This document shows positions 35,937 to 45,996 of a DNA stretch of 64,000 bases, piece by piece. The notes under the pieces are model-generated. The model had not been told where the DNA came from and did no database searches. It saw nothing but the letters and a program-made list of their open reading frames with translations. A program made the translations under genes and the position numbers. How positions within the stretch are numbered: position 1 is the stretch's first letter; the number at the start of each line of letters is the position of its first letter. The DNA lies in assembly GCF_018343775.1 (NCBI RefSeq), contig NZ_CP074349.1:1912001-1976000 (forward strand), given 5' to 3'. Source of the DNA: Pseudomonas cichorii. GTDB taxonomy: Bacteria > Pseudomonadota > Gammaproteobacteria > Pseudomonadales > Pseudomonadaceae.

Positions 35937-36305
35937 CTACTTATTTGCTTCCAGATACTCCAGCAGGTCTTCCATGCGCTGATCGTTACCCATCCACCAG
36001 AGTTTCATGCGGGTGCCGGGAACCATTTCGCTGGGGTCCTTGATGAAGGCGCTGAGCTTTTCGCGGGTCCAGATGATGCCGGAAGCCTGCATCTCGGGGG
36101 TGTACTTGTAGTCTGGGTATTGTGCGGCCTGGCGATCGATGATGCCGTTGAGAGGCGGGCCGAATGCGCTGCGCGCCGAGGGGCCGATCTTGTGGCAGCC
36201 GGAGCAGAGTCGGGTAAAGACCGCCTTGCCTGCTTCTGCATCGCCAGCAGCCTGGGCGGTTGTCTGGACCAGCAAGGCCAGTATCAATAGCGCGGTTTTT
36301 GTCAT
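35937..36305 (-). CDS. class I cytochrome c
   Basis: Periplasmic haem protein of 122 residues: signal peptide of about 19 residues ending TAQA, haem attachment motif CSGCH, a proline-rich FGPPLNG, and the axial methionine in PGTRMKLWW. The pattern is that of small mitochondrial-type soluble cytochromes used as electron carriers. GGGA lies six bases before the start at 36305. No oxidase or dehydrogenase gene is adjacent, so the partner is unknown. Confidence 0.9.
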   Translation of the reverse strand: MTKTALLILALLVQTTAQAAGDAEAGKAVFTRLCSGCHKIGPSARSAFGPPLNGIIDRQAAQYPDYKYTPEMQASGIIWTREKLSAFIKDPSEMVPGTRMKLWWMGNDQRMEDLLEYLEANK

Positions 36306-36339
36306 GTGAATCCCATGAGCATTTTTCAAACGCCGAAAA

Positions 36340-36386
36340 CCACGAAGCCCCTGAGATTCTGTGAATTCAGGGGCTTCGCGTTTTTC
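36340..36386. terminator. terminator between tRNA-Ser and cytochrome c
   Basis: GAAGCCCCTGA/TCAGGGGCTTC stem with T-rich flanks on both sides. On the minus strand it ends the tRNA transcript. Confidence 0.7.
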
Positions 36387-36391
36387 TAATT

Positions 36392-36481
36392 TGGCGGTGA
36401 AGGAGAGATTCGAACTCTCGATACAATTTCTTGTATACACACTTTCCAGGCGTGCTCCTTAAGCCACTCGGACACTTCACC
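36392..36481 (-). tRNA. tRNA-Ser (anticodon GGA)
   Basis: Ninety bases with the CCA end encoded. The acceptor arms GGTGAAG/CTTCACC pair fully, the anticodon loop is CTGGAAA (anticodon GGA), there is a long variable arm (GTGTATACAAGAAATTGTATC region), and the T loop is GTTCGAATC. It reads UCC and UCU codons. Confidence 0.95.
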
Positions 36482-36518
36482 GTATCTCTTCAGACTGTTG
36501 TGTCTGTCGAGGCGCGCT

Positions 36519-36547
36519 AATGTAGTCGAAACGTTTTCTGAACGCAA
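36519..36547 (-). promoter_or_regulatory. promoter of tRNA-Ser
   Basis: Minus-strand TTGCGT and TACATT with 17-base spacing, ending about 37 bases before the mature tRNA, followed by a GC-rich discriminator (AGCGCGCC). Confidence 0.6.
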
Positions 36548-36657
36548 ACTTTTTTTCAGAATTTTCATGCGGTTAAGCAAAAAGTGCAGCTTTCAGGTTC
36601 ATCCCCGGCTTCCTTGCCTGGCGAGGGGACGATGAGGTGGATGTGTTACGGGCCGGG

Positions 36658-37407
36658 TCAGGCGCTGAAGCCGCCGTCGATGGTCAGGCTGGCACCGGTG
36701 ATATAGCCCGTCTCCGGGCCAGCAAGGTAGGCGACGAAACTGGCGATTTCTTCACTTTTGCCATAACGCGGGATGGCCATGAAACCCATGAGGCTTTCAG
36801 CGAATTCTCCATGGGCCGGGTTCATGTCGGTATCCACCGGGCCTGGCTGTACGTTATTGACGGTAATGCCCTGCGGGCCGAGATCACGGGCCAGGCCTTT
36901 GGTCAGGCCCACCAGTGCAGACTTGCTCATGGCATAAGGCGCACCGCCAGCGAAAGGCATGCGGTCGGCATTGGTGCTGCCGATATTGATGATGCGGCCA
37001 CCTTCGCTCATATGGCGGGCCGCCTCCTGAGTGGCAATGAACACGCCGCGCACGTTGATGGCCAGGATTCTGTCGAAGTCTTCCAGGCTGAACTCATCCA
37101 GCGGGCCGACGGCCAGCACACCTGCATTGTTGACCAGAATATCCAGGCCACCAAAGGTTTCGGCGGTGGTCTCTACGGCGTGGCGAATGGCGGTGGCATC
37201 GGCGCTGTCGGCACGAATGGCCAGTGCCTTGCCGCCGTTGGCGCCGATGCTGTCCTGCAAGTCGAGTGCATTGATCTCGGAATTGACGTAAGTGAAGGCA
37301 ACGGCCGCGCCTTCCTTGGCCAGGCGTCTGACGATAGCGGCACCGATACCGCGTGAGCCGCCCTGAACGAGTGCGACTTTACCGGCGAGGCTTGCATGCT
37401 GAGTCAT
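36658..37407 (-). CDS. SDR-family oxidoreductase
   Basis: NAD(P)-dependent short-chain dehydrogenase of 249 residues. The cofactor loop is GGSRGIGAAI (about 16-25), NNAG is present in the middle, the catalytic Ser precedes Tyr-x-x-x-Lys (YAMSK), and the C-terminus is TGYITGASLTIDGGFSA, typical of classical SDRs. GGAG precedes the ATG. The substrate is not predictable; neighbours give no clue. Confidence 0.92.
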   Translation of the reverse strand: MTQHASLAGKVALVQGGSRGIGAAIVRRLAKEGAAVAFTYVNSEINALDLQDSIGANGGKALAIRADSADATAIRHAVETTAETFGGLDILVNNAGVLAVGPLDEFSLEDFDRILAINVRGVFIATQEAARHMSEGGRIINIGSTNADRMPFAGGAPYAMSKSALVGLTKGLARDLGPQGITVNNVQPGPVDTDMNPAHGEFAESLMGFMAIPRYGKSEEIASFVAYLAGPETGYITGASLTIDGGFSA

Positions 37408-37494
37408 GATGTTCTCCTGATCCTGTGCAACGTGGGAGATAGGGTGGAGGTTTCAGCGTAGTCCCCGAACCCTCATCTTGCAGGAGCTATCGCA

Positions 37495-38208
37495 TTATCG
37501 ATTCTGCAAGAAAACCACATACCCCCTGAACCACTCGTTGTCTTGCAGATACCCCGGCGCTTGCCATTCGCCGCCCTGAATCAGGCCGATCTTGAACGGC
37601 AGGCCGAGGCGGTTCAGGCGTGGCAGGTATGCGGCGTAGTCGGGGATGCTGTGGCGCCCCTGATAGGTTTGCACCACCACTTCGTCGATCACGCCTTTGA
37701 GGTCGCCGATGAAGCGGGCGTCGGCGTTGCTGCTCCAGTCCATGAGGCCGGTGATACTCAGGCGGTATTCGGGTGGCAGACGGCGGCGCAGGTCGCGCAG
37801 GAAGTCGACGTATTCATTCAGGTAGCGGGTGCGGGCATCGAAATCGATCTGGATGCCGACCAGGGTATTACCTGCCTGTCTCCAGCGTTCGACCTGGCCA
37901 AGCAACTGGCGGTAGACCGGCTCTGGCCAGCGCAGGGTATGGGCGCGATATACCACCCAGAGCTGTTCCTGAGGCAGTCGGGTTACGGCCATTCCCTGTG
38001 CGATGAAGTTGACCCGCTGTTGCGGGTCGCGGCGTGAGGTGCTGATCTGGCCTTGCAGCACGTACAGCGTCTTGGCTTTTGCCAGTACTGGCTGCGAGGT
38101 CACGCCGCCCCATAGCCAGAAGGCGTCGTAATCCGAGGCATCCACCGCTGCCCAGGCATGCAGCGGGCCAAGCAGCCAGAGCAGCGTCAGAAAACGCCAT
38201 AAACGCAT
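37495..38208 (-). CDS. DUF3142 family protein, exported
   Basis: Protein of 237 residues with a signal peptide (MRLWRFLTLLWLLGPLHAWA) and a DUF3142-like barrel: YDAFWLWGGV at the start, VGIQIDFDARTRYLNEYVDFLRDLR in the middle, and IGLIQGGEW near the end. The DFD and E residues would suit a glycosidase-like barrel, but activity is unknown. Its start lies only six bases after the stop of the preceding TPR-like gene, so the two form an operon and probably act together in the periplasm. Confidence 0.78.
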   Translation of the reverse strand: MRLWRFLTLLWLLGPLHAWAAVDASDYDAFWLWGGVTSQPVLAKAKTLYVLQGQISTSRRDPQQRVNFIAQGMAVTRLPQEQLWVVYRAHTLRWPEPVYRQLLGQVERWRQAGNTLVGIQIDFDARTRYLNEYVDFLRDLRRRLPPEYRLSITGLMDWSSNADARFIGDLKGVIDEVVVQTYQGRHSIPDYAAYLPRLNRLGLPFKIGLIQGGEWQAPGYLQDNEWFRGYVVFLQNR

Positions 38209-38214
38209 CGCGAT

Positions 38215-40389
38215 TTACCAGTAGTACTGCAGCGATTTGCTCCAGCGGGTATCGGCGAATTCGCCTTTCAATTGCTTGAACCAGGCCTTGCGTACAGCGG
38301 GTTCGACATCCTTGCCGTTACAACTGTTATAGCCCGAGGGCGCATAGCAGTTGATTGCACGAAACAGCGCGTAGGCTTTGTCGTCGCGTGGTGCCTTGGG
38401 GTTGGCGATGACCTGCTTGTAGCCTTCGAGTCGGGAGAAGGCCTCACCGGCAAACCCCGGCGCGGTACCGCCCAGGCTGTCGGCGTGACGCTTCTGGTCA
38501 AGCGGCATGCTGTCCAGCTGGTTGCGCAGCATGAACTCGCCCAGGCAGTTCAGGCCTTGCGGGCTCTTGTGGTCAGCCTGCAAGACGGCGGCTGTCTGGG
38601 CGATGCCCGGGCAGGTGTAGCCGGACTGGGCCTTGTCGCCTTGCCAGTGGAAGAGGGCAAGTTCGGGTCCCTTTTCATACACATAACCCAGGCTGTAACC
38701 CAGCTTCTCGTCGGGAAGCGTGGCTGGCAATCGCTTGAAGTCCTCGGCAAAGTCAGCATAGCGATTGCGCAGCAGGTCTTTATAGAGCAGGACGAACAGC
38801 GCGGTATTGCGCTCGGTGGCGTCCGGGCCCTGGGTGGTCTGTTGGCGCAGTAGATCGGCATCGGCTACATGTCTGAGCAGGGTGTAACGTACCTGTTGCG
38901 ACTGGATCGAAGAGTCCGCTGCGAAGACTCGGGATAATTGCTCGTCTCGCTCGTAACTCATGGCCAGAGCCAGTTCCAGTTGTTCGCGTTGCAGCGGCTG
39001 TTTGGCCAGCGGCAGCAGGTGCTCCCACAAGGCCTGTGCGGCTTTCCAGTCCTGGCGGGCTTGCAGTGCCAGGCCGCGCAGCATCTGCTGGCTGAAACTC
39101 AGGTAGTCGAGCGTGGCCGGTGGTTCGCTCGGCAGCAGCGTCAGGGCTTTTGCCGGGTTATCTTCGACATATAAGGCAAATGCAGCCTGCAAGTACTCAT
39201 ACAGGGCAGGCTGTTCGGCAAAGATCGGTTTCTGCGCTTGCAAGTCTGCTTCGGTCAGTTTCGGGGTCGACTTTTCCCGCATCCACATCAGGTCATTGAT
39301 GGCCATCAGCAAAGGCGTTTGCACTGCCTGCCGGTTGACCGTCAGCAGCTTGGTATCCACCTCGCTCACCAGTTCATCCAGAGAAACGTTGCGCTGCGCA
39401 TCGCTGGTTTGAGTCAGTTGCAGGGCGAAATCCCTGGCGAGTTTGTCGGAGTCATTGGCCAGCCAGTGAACGCGCCTCAGCAAGCCTTGAGCCGAAGCGG
39501 CGTATTCGCCTTGAGGATAGGCTTGCAGATACCGCTCGAAGCCGCTTTCGGCCCGTTGCAGCGCAGCCTTGTCCAGTTGTTCGGCAGAGCGTTCGCCGTA
39601 TTCATTGAAAGCGTTTTGCTGGGCATCGTTCAGCGCGGTGCGTGCGCTCATGTACAGCGCGGTCTGCTTGAGCCAGGGCTGCGGGCTTTCGGCAAGGGCC
39701 GCAAAGCCTGTCGATGCCTCGGCAAAACGGCCGCTGTAAAAATCGCTGGCGGCTCGCAGATAGGTGGCGAATGCCTTGCCGGTCGAGGACGGTAGATCTG
39801 CGGGGATCTTGCTGACCTGCTGGCTGGCGTCCCAGCCGCATACGGTCAGCAATTGCAGGCGGGCATTGGCCAGCGAGCGGCGTTCGCTGTCGTTCAACGC
39901 CGGGCTGGCGACCAACTGCTCGATAAAGGCTGTGGCGCTGGTTTGGGTGTTGCTGCGGCAGCGGCTGCCTTCTCCTTGCAGGAACGCATCACCAGCAGTT
40001 TCGGTAACTTCGTGCTTGATACCCAGTTTTTCCAGCAATGGAATCAAGGCCGCGCTGACAGGCTGCTCCGGGGATTCAGCTTCGTCCCGGACTTTGATCG
40101 CGCCCAGACGATAAAGAGGGAAGGGCACCGGGCCATAACCCTGCGCCAGATCGTCGCTGTTCAGTGCGTGGGGTTGCAGCGCCAGCGCACCCTGATCGGC
40201 CAGCAGCAAGCGCAGATTGACCTGACTGTCGTTACCGGGGCTGAGGAAAGCCAGATTGCTGCAGACATCCAGACGCTCCTTGAGGATTGTCCAGTTCGGG
40301 TAGCAGGAATCATCGCCGCTGGCTTGAACCTGAGTGCAAAAAACAGAGCCGACAGCAAGGGTCAGAGCAGTCAACAGCCGGGTGCGCAT
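38215..40389 (-). CDS. large periplasmic helical-repeat protein
   Basis: Protein of 724 residues with a signal peptide (about 23 residues ending QVQA) and a mature part made of helical hairpins resembling TPR/Sel1-type repeats (for example FATYLRAASDFYSGRFAEASTGFAALAE and FERYLQAYPQGEYAASAQGLLRR, here shortened). Cysteines are scattered in both halves. Family unknown to me beyond occurring with DUF3142 proteins in pseudomonads. The start at 40389 has AAGGA six bases upstream; the Met at 40425 would add a non-signal extension. Confidence 0.75.
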   Translation of the reverse strand: MRTRLLTALTLAVGSVFCTQVQASGDDSCYPNWTILKERLDVCSNLAFLSPGNDSQVNLRLLLADQGALALQPHALNSDDLAQGYGPVPFPLYRLGAIKVRDEAESPEQPVSAALIPLLEKLGIKHEVTETAGDAFLQGEGSRCRSNTQTSATAFIEQLVASPALNDSERRSLANARLQLLTVCGWDASQQVSKIPADLPSSTGKAFATYLRAASDFYSGRFAEASTGFAALAESPQPWLKQTALYMSARTALNDAQQNAFNEYGERSAEQLDKAALQRAESGFERYLQAYPQGEYAASAQGLLRRVHWLANDSDKLARDFALQLTQTSDAQRNVSLDELVSEVDTKLLTVNRQAVQTPLLMAINDLMWMREKSTPKLTEADLQAQKPIFAEQPALYEYLQAAFALYVEDNPAKALTLLPSEPPATLDYLSFSQQMLRGLALQARQDWKAAQALWEHLLPLAKQPLQREQLELALAMSYERDEQLSRVFAADSSIQSQQVRYTLLRHVADADLLRQQTTQGPDATERNTALFVLLYKDLLRNRYADFAEDFKRLPATLPDEKLGYSLGYVYEKGPELALFHWQGDKAQSGYTCPGIAQTAAVLQADHKSPQGLNCLGEFMLRNQLDSMPLDQKRHADSLGGTAPGFAGEAFSRLEGYKQVIANPKAPRDDKAYALFRAINCYAPSGYNSCNGKDVEPAVRKAWFKQLKGEFADTRWSKSLQYYW

Positions 40390-40458
40390 GGGGTGTCCTT
40401 GATCCATGGGAGTGAACGCTGGCAATCATACAGTCTGCACAGGCCAATTAATCCTCTC

Positions 40459-41016
40459 CTACAGCATCCGCTTGAGCGTATTGTCCTTGCGCACGAAGTG
40501 ATGCCAGATCGCAGCTGTCGCATGCAGCCCGATCACGTAATAAAAGATCGAGGCCAGCAACTTGTGCAGGTCCTCGAACTGCTCGGCTACACGGCCCGAA
40601 GTAGGGAATGGCCAGGGGATCAGCACATCTGTCAGCGGGATCGGCAACGCGCCTTTTTCAACCACGACCGTGAGTAGACCGAGCACAGGCTGGGCGAACA
40701 GGAATGCATACAGGGCGTAGTGCGACACGGTTGCCGCAAGGCGCAGCACGCCTTCAAGCGGCGGGGTAATACCCGGTGGTCGATGGCGACGGCGTTCTGC
40801 AACGCGAAAGAATGCCAGGGCCAATATCGCGATGCCAACCCAGAAATGGCTCTGGACGACGAATACTCGGTATTCCGATCCCTTACCGAACTGGGTACGG
40901 CTGAGAATCAAGGCATAAGCCAGCACGATCAGGACGGCCATGGCCCAATGCAGCCATTTGGCCCGGTAGGTATAGCTTTCAGAAGACGGTGAATCCACTG
41001 CCGGTATCCTTGTCAT
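40459..41016 (-). CDS. cytochrome b561
   Basis: Inner-membrane dihaem cytochrome of 185 residues with four membrane helices. Haem-ligating histidines are visible in KWLHWAMAVL (helix 1), QSHFWVGIA (helix 2), SHYALYAFLF (helix 3) and DLHKLLASIFYYVIGLHATAAIWHHF (helix 4, split here over two motifs). The family oxidises quinol or superoxide at the membrane. There is no adjacent YceI-type gene. The ribosome site is weak. Confidence 0.9.
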   Translation of the reverse strand: MTRIPAVDSPSSESYTYRAKWLHWAMAVLIVLAYALILSRTQFGKGSEYRVFVVQSHFWVGIAILALAFFRVAERRRHRPPGITPPLEGVLRLAATVSHYALYAFLFAQPVLGLLTVVVEKGALPIPLTDVLIPWPFPTSGRVAEQFEDLHKLLASIFYYVIGLHATAAIWHHFVRKDNTLKRML

Positions 41017-41248
41017 GTTGTCTCAAGGCTGATCTTGAATAGCTTAGGCGGTTTCAGAAAGCCTGCTTCAGACACTGTTTCGGCCAGTTGTGCATTAAGT
41101 AAACCTCATGCCTTGAAAGCATGGGAGAGGTCCATGTTCGATTGCGTCTTTGGCAGATAGTTGAATCTGCGGCTGCCTGTTCGACAAACGACGGAACCTG
41201 TGCATTCGTCCGGCTTCATATGACTTGAATGTCGTGAAGGAGCGAGCC

Positions 41249-42040
41249 TTGACCAGTGCCAGTCCCAGTCCCCCCTTGGGCAACATAACGCCGGTATCAG
41301 CGAACATTTCATTGAATGTGCTGACCATGAACATGCATATGGGTTTCGGCATCTTCAACCGCCGTTTCATTCTGCCGGAGCTGCGTGAGGCGGTGCGCAC
41401 TGTGTCCGCCGATATCGTGTTCCTGCAGGAAGTCCATGGCGAACACAACAGTCATGCCCGGCGCATCAAGGACTGGCCGACGATTTCGCAGTACGAGTTT
41501 CTTGCCGACAGCATGTGGAAGGACTTTGCCTACGGGCGCAACGCGGTGTACCCGGAAGGGCATCACGGTAATGCGTTGCTGTCCAAATACCCCATCGTTC
41601 AGCACGAAAACCTCGATATCTCCATTCACGGTACTGAAGAGCGCGGGTTGCTGCACTGCATTCTTGAAGTCCCGCATTACGGGCAGGTTCATGCGGTCTG
41701 TGTGCATCTGGGGCTGTTCGAGAGCCATCGGCGGCAACAGCTCAAGCTTTTGGCCGAGTTGATGGAGCGCCTGCCGGCCGGTGTGCCGGTGATCGTTGCC
41801 GGCGATTTCAACGATTGGCGCTTGCGTGCCGATGCGTTGCTTGAAGGCACAGGGCTGCATGAAGTCTTTGTCGAGCGTTTTGGCGCGCCGGCCAAGAGCT
41901 TTCCAGCCCGCTGGCCGCTGTTGAGGCTGGATCGGATTTATGTACGCAACGCGACGAGCCACAGGCCCAAAGTGCTGTCCAACCGGCCGTGGTCCCATCT
42001 TTCCGATCATGCACCCTTGGCGGTGGAGGTGACCTTATGA
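41249..42040 (+). CDS. endonuclease/exonuclease/phosphatase family protein (YbhP-like)
   Basis: Protein of 263 residues of the EEP superfamily: [20 protein letters not shown] with the metal-binding Glu, GDFNDWR, and a final [11 protein letters not shown] with the catalytic His. I take TTG 41249 as start because AAGGAG lies six bases upstream; no ATG fits until Met35. It is the first gene of a three-gene operon matching E. coli ybhP-clsB-ybhN, and its stop overlaps the clsB start. Substrate unknown; a phosphodiester or phospholipid headgroup is plausible from context. Confidence 0.87.
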   Translation: MTSASPSPPLGNITPVSANISLNVLTMNMHMGFGIFNRRFILPELREAVRTVSADIVFLQEVHGEHNSHARRIKDWPTISQYEFLADSMWKDFAYGRNAVYPEGHHGNALLSKYPIVQHENLDISIHGTEERGLLHCILEVPHYGQVHAVCVHLGLFESHRRQQLKLLAELMERLPAGVPVIVAGDFNDWRLRADALLEGTGLHEVFVERFGAPAKSFPARWPLLRLDRIYVRNATSHRPKVLSNRPWSHLSDHAPLAVEVTL

Positions 42041-43299
42041 ACAACGATGCCAGGGAGCAGCGAGGGCAGTGGCGCGACGGTAATTGTGTCGAGTTGCTGA
42101 TCAACGGGGAGGATTTCTTTTCCCGTGTTTTCGAGTGTATCCGTGCGGCTCGCAAGGAAGTGCTGGTCGAGACGTTCATCATTTTCGAGGACCGTATCGG
42201 CAAGGGCTTGCAGCAGGCCTTGATCGAAGCCGCGGGCAATGGTGCGCGGGTGGTGGTCACGGTGGACGACTACGGCACTTCGGATTTGAGTTCCGAATTC
42301 GTCAAAACCATGATCGATGCCGGCATCCAGATCCAGTTGTTCGACCCGCGTCCGCGCTTCATGGGCATGCGTACCAATCTGTTCCGGCGCCTGCACCGCA
42401 AGGTGGTGGTGATCGACGGTGAACTGGGGTTCATCGGTGGCATCAACTACAGCGTCGACCACATGACCGACACAGGGCTTACGGCCAAACAGGACTACGC
42501 CGTATTGGTGCGTGGCCCGATTCTCGCCGATATCCATCGCAGCGCGCTGCACATGCTCAACCCGGTGGTCCGTGCCACCTTGAAACCCATTCCCCTGAAG
42601 CTGAAATACGCTGGCAGTGCGCGGATGCTGCTGGCCGAACGTGACAACAGTAATCACACCACCGATATCGAGGAGCAATACCTCAAGGCCATTCGGAGTG
42701 CGACCCAGCGAATCACCATTGCCAATGCCTACTTTTTCCCCAGCTATCGCTTTCTGCGAGAGCTGCGCAATGCATCGCGGCGCGGGGTAAAGGTCACGCT
42801 GATTCTGCAAGGGCAACCGGACATGCCGTTCGTGCGTGTCTGTTCACGGCTGACTTACACCTATCTGCTGCGCGATGGCGTCGTGATCCATGAATACAAA
42901 CAGCGGGCGCTGCATGGCAAGGTCGCGCTGATCGACCGCGAATGGTCCACCATCGGCTCCAGTAATCTGGACCCCTTGAGCCTGGCGCTGAATCTGGAAG
43001 CCAATCTGTTCATTCGTGACCCGGCCCTCAATCAACATCTGCATGAGCATCTGCGCGAACTGGCTGCCGAGCACAGCACCCAGATCAATCTCAAGGGCGC
43101 GGCCCGTGGTCAGTGGTGGCGTGCGCCGATGATTTTTCTGTGCTTCCACTTCCTGCGGCATTTTCCGGCCATCGCCGGGTTGTTTCCGGTCCACGGCATG
43201 CGCCTCAAGCCCATCAGGGCAGGGGATGTGATGCCCGAGGCGCGTGTCATCGAGCAGCAGGCTCATCAGGATTTGCGAGACAGGGAGCAATCGTCATGA
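42037..43299 (+). CDS. clsB: cardiolipin synthase B
   Basis: Phospholipase-D-superfamily enzyme of 420 residues that makes cardiolipin from phosphatidylglycerol. The two HKD motifs are His120-x-Lys122-x4-Asp127 ([10 protein letters not shown]) and His293-x-Lys295-x4-Asp300 ([10 protein letters not shown]), the latter followed by GSSNLDPLS. It lacks the two N-terminal membrane helices of ClsA, which identifies the ClsB type. GGAGG precedes the ATG at 42037, which overlaps the upstream gene by four bases; the downstream gene also overlaps it by four bases. Confidence 0.92.
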   Translation: MNNDAREQRGQWRDGNCVELLINGEDFFSRVFECIRAARKEVLVETFIIFEDRIGKGLQQALIEAAGNGARVVVTVDDYGTSDLSSEFVKTMIDAGIQIQLFDPRPRFMGMRTNLFRRLHRKVVVIDGELGFIGGINYSVDHMTDTGLTAKQDYAVLVRGPILADIHRSALHMLNPVVRATLKPIPLKLKYAGSARMLLAERDNSNHTTDIEEQYLKAIRSATQRITIANAYFFPSYRFLRELRNASRRGVKVTLILQGQPDMPFVRVCSRLTYTYLLRDGVVIHEYKQRALHGKVALIDREWSTIGSSNLDPLSLALNLEANLFIRDPALNQHLHEHLRELAAEHSTQINLKGAARGQWWRAPMIFLCFHFLRHFPAIAGLFPVHGMRLKPIRAGDVMPEARVIEQQAHQDLRDREQSS

Positions 43300-44276
43300 C
43301 TCAGGTCGCCCAGGCATCAGCCGATAATGGCCACGGGACCCGCTGGAAGTGGGCCAAGCGTGGCTTGAACCTGTTTTTCTTCATCGCCGTGCCGGTGTTG
43401 CTGTTCATGCTGGTCAAGAACCTCGACTGGCAGGAAGTCAGCCATGCCTTGCAGTCCTACAAACTCAGTACCCTGAGTATTGCGGTACTGGTAGCGCTGG
43501 CCAGTTACCTGACGTATTGCGGGTTCGACATTCTGGCGCGTTATTACACGGGCCATAAGTTGTCGATACAGCAGATCGTACCGGTGACGTTCGTCTGTTA
43601 CGCCTTCAACCTCAACCTGAGTTCCTGGGTGGGCGGAATTGCTTTGCGCTATCGCCTGTATTCCCGGCTGGGGCTGGATGTGCCGACCATTACCCGAATT
43701 CTGAGCTTCAGTCTGATCACCAACTGGCTGGGCTACATGTTGCTGGCAGGGGCCGTTTTCTCGATGGGTTTCCCAAAGTTGCCCAAGGCCTGGGAGGTCG
43801 GTACGACGTCCTTGCAACTGATCGGTGTGGGTCTGCTGGTGCTGTGCTTTTCCTACCTGCTGGCGTGCCGCTTTTCCAAACGGCGCTCCTGGAATCTGCG
43901 AGGGCAGGAAATCGTTCTGCCTTCCCTCGGGCAGGCGTTGATGCAGGCCGGCCTCGGGGCCTTGAACTGGTCGTTGATGGCGATGGTGATTTACACCCTG
44001 CTGCCGGATAACGCGTTCTATCCGGCGATATTGGGTGTGCTGTTGATCAGCAGTATTGCAGGTGTCATTACTCACATTCCGGCAGGGCTCGGGGTGTTGG
44101 AAACCGTGTTCATCACCTTACTGGCCCAGGAGTTTTCCAAGGGCAGCCTGCTGGCCGGGCTGATCGGCTACCGGGCCATTTATTTCCTGTTGCCTCTGCT
44201 GATTGCCCTGCTGGTGTATGTGGTGCTGGAGAAAAAGGCGAAAAAGCTCAGCGCAAAGAACCAGCAGCGGATGTGA
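43296..44276 (+). CDS. YbhN/lysylphosphatidylglycerol-synthase-like membrane protein
   Basis: Inner-membrane protein of 326 residues with about eight helices of the UPF0104/LPG-synthase transmembrane family (NLNLSSWVGGIALRYRLYSRLG is the conserved loop; THIPAGLGVLE follows later). It has no catalytic aminoacyl-transferase domain. In E. coli ybhN is found with clsB in the same order, which points to a role in phospholipid handling. It starts at ATG 43296 within the end of clsB. Confidence 0.88.
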   Translation: MTQVAQASADNGHGTRWKWAKRGLNLFFFIAVPVLLFMLVKNLDWQEVSHALQSYKLSTLSIAVLVALASYLTYCGFDILARYYTGHKLSIQQIVPVTFVCYAFNLNLSSWVGGIALRYRLYSRLGLDVPTITRILSFSLITNWLGYMLLAGAVFSMGFPKLPKAWEVGTTSLQLIGVGLLVLCFSYLLACRFSKRRSWNLRGQEIVLPSLGQALMQAGLGALNWSLMAMVIYTLLPDNAFYPAILGVLLISSIAGVITHIPAGLGVLETVFITLLAQEFSKGSLLAGLIGYRAIYFLLPLLIALLVYVVLEKKAKKLSAKNQQRM

Positions 44277-44281
44277 GGTGG

Positions 44282-44360
44282 GAGGGGCATTGGCCGCGAC
44301 GACCTGCTTTGACAGCACATCTTCAGTACCTGAATGTGCTGTCGCGGCCAATGCCTCTTG
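44282..44360. terminator. large nested hairpin between ybhN and the chemoreceptor gene
   Basis: Outer arms GGCATTGGCCGCGAC (44286-44300) and GTCGCGGCCAATGCC (44341-44355) are perfect. Inner arms GACAGCACAT and ATGTGCTGTC (44311-44343) are also perfect and share three bases with the outer arm, so the two foldings compete. It lies between convergent genes and may be a REPIN serving as a two-way transcript end. Confidence 0.65.
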
Positions 44361-44376
44361 AAGTGACGGCTATCTG

Positions 44377-45696
44377 TCAGTGCCCCACATCCTGGCGCGC
44401 AAACATTTTCACCGCATCGACCGCATGGCTGGTGCCTTCGCTGATCTGGACGATCACCGAGCCGGCCTGATCCGCCAGGTCGACACCCTTGACCGCGTTG
44501 CTGCGGGTGTTCTCCATGCTGTCGATGGCCTGGCGGGTTTCGTTCTGGATTACGCCGATCATCTCCGATATTTCGGCCGTGGAGCGGCTGGTGCGTCCGG
44601 CCAGTTGGCGAACTTCATCGGCCACCACCGCAAAACCGCGACCTTGATCACCGGCCCGTGCCGCTTCGATGGCCGCGTTCAGCGCCAGCAGGTTGGTCTG
44701 CTCCGCAATACTGCGAATGGTGTTGACGATGGTGGTGATCTGCTCCGAACGTTCGCCCAGTTGGGTAACGATGCGTGACGAATCCTCGATATTCACCGAG
44801 ATCTGGCGCATTTCGTTCGCGGCCTGCTGAATCACCTGGGTGCCTTGTTCGGTGACTTTCCGGGTTTGTACCGAGATGTGATAGGCCTGCGCAGCACTGT
44901 CGGTATCGCGCTCATGTTTTTCGACTCGTGCAGTGATGTCTGAGGCGAATTTGATGATTTTCCACAGCTTCCCGTCCGTGTCGTATACGGGGTTGTAACT
45001 GGCTTCCAGCCACAGAGTCTGCCCATGGCGGTTGACACGTTTGAACTGGCCGCTGAAGAACTCGCCCTTGTTCAGGCGTTTCCAGAAGTCGGCATATTCG
45101 CTGCTGCTGGTGATTTCCGGTGGGCACAACAGCTTGTGGCTCTTGCCGATCAAGTCTTTTTCGCTGTAACCCATCAGGTTCGTCAGGTTGCTGTTGGCAC
45201 ACAGGATCCGGCCTTCCAGGTCGAACTCGATCACAGCCATGGCACGGTCGAGGACCAGCAGCTTGTTTTTCGCTTCGCTGTCGGCCTGGACCTTGGCGGT
45301 GATGTCCAGCGCGTACTTGACGATTTTCACGGTCTTGCCCGACTCATCCTTGATCGGGTTATAACTGGCTTCAAGCCATACCGTCTCGCCATTGCCGGCT
45401 ACACGACGGAAAGTCGAGGAGACAAACTCTCCGGCTCTCAGGCGACTCCACAGCTGGCTGTATTCCGAACTGCGGGCGTATTCGGGCGGGCAGAATTTGC
45501 GGTGCTCCTTGCCCAGCACGTCTTCGCGACGGTAATGCATGGTGTTCAGGAAGTTGTCATTGACTGTCAGCACAACACCATTGAGATCGAACTCGATGAT
45601 GGCCATCGAACGATCAAGTGCTTTTAATAGCCAGGCTTGTTGGTCAATGGTCTGCTGGAGGGCAATTAATTCTTTTTTGTTTGAATTAAATAGCAT
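44377..45696 (-). CDS. soluble double-PAS methyl-accepting protein (BdlA-like)
   Basis: Protein of 439 residues with no membrane segment: two PAS domains (about 20-130 and 142-255, both with AVIEFDL or AIIEFDL starts and [10 protein letters not shown] cores) followed by a methyl-accepting signalling domain whose tip reads [17 protein letters not shown]. The arrangement matches P. aeruginosa BdlA, which senses cues for biofilm dispersal. The domain ends without a CheR-binding pentapeptide. The start at 45696 has no clear ribosome site, so the N-terminus is uncertain. Confidence 0.87.
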   Translation of the reverse strand: MLFNSNKKELIALQQTIDQQAWLLKALDRSMAIIEFDLNGVVLTVNDNFLNTMHYRREDVLGKEHRKFCPPEYARSSEYSQLWSRLRAGEFVSSTFRRVAGNGETVWLEASYNPIKDESGKTVKIVKYALDITAKVQADSEAKNKLLVLDRAMAVIEFDLEGRILCANSNLTNLMGYSEKDLIGKSHKLLCPPEITSSSEYADFWKRLNKGEFFSGQFKRVNRHGQTLWLEASYNPVYDTDGKLWKIIKFASDITARVEKHERDTDSAAQAYHISVQTRKVTEQGTQVIQQAANEMRQISVNIEDSSRIVTQLGERSEQITTIVNTIRSIAEQTNLLALNAAIEAARAGDQGRGFAVVADEVRQLAGRTSRSTAEISEMIGVIQNETRQAIDSMENTRSNAVKGVDLADQAGSVIVQISEGTSHAVDAVKMFARQDVGH

Positions 45697-45958
45697 GGCG
45701 GCGTGGCTCAGGAGGAAGTTGTAATGAGGGTTCCCGTCCTTCGGCCTGCGGTGCGTAGGGCACTCGTGCGTATCCTTCTGCGATGATGGCACTATAGGTG
45801 GCACTTCGGGTGTTTGTACAACGGATTATGAAAAAAACATCCAGATGATAATGATGTTCAACTTTGTAGCTAATACGAACATTGTTTTGTATTGGATCAC
45901 TTGAACGTTTTATTCAAATGAATGTGTTCATGGTTTTTTGACGCCAATCAAATAACCG

Positions 45959-45980
45959 GCAGCCTCCCTCTAAAGGCTGC
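45959..45980 (-). terminator. terminator of the RpiR-family gene
   Basis: GCAGCCT/AGGCTGC hairpin followed on the minus strand by CGGTTATTTG. Confidence 0.5.
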
Positions 45981-45996
45981 GCCATGAAAGAGTGCC

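Noticed and set aside
36392..36481. tRNA-Ser as integration site of a genomic island
   Set aside because: No integrase gene and no direct repeat of the tRNA 3' end is seen within the flanking sequence; the neighbours are ordinary core genes.
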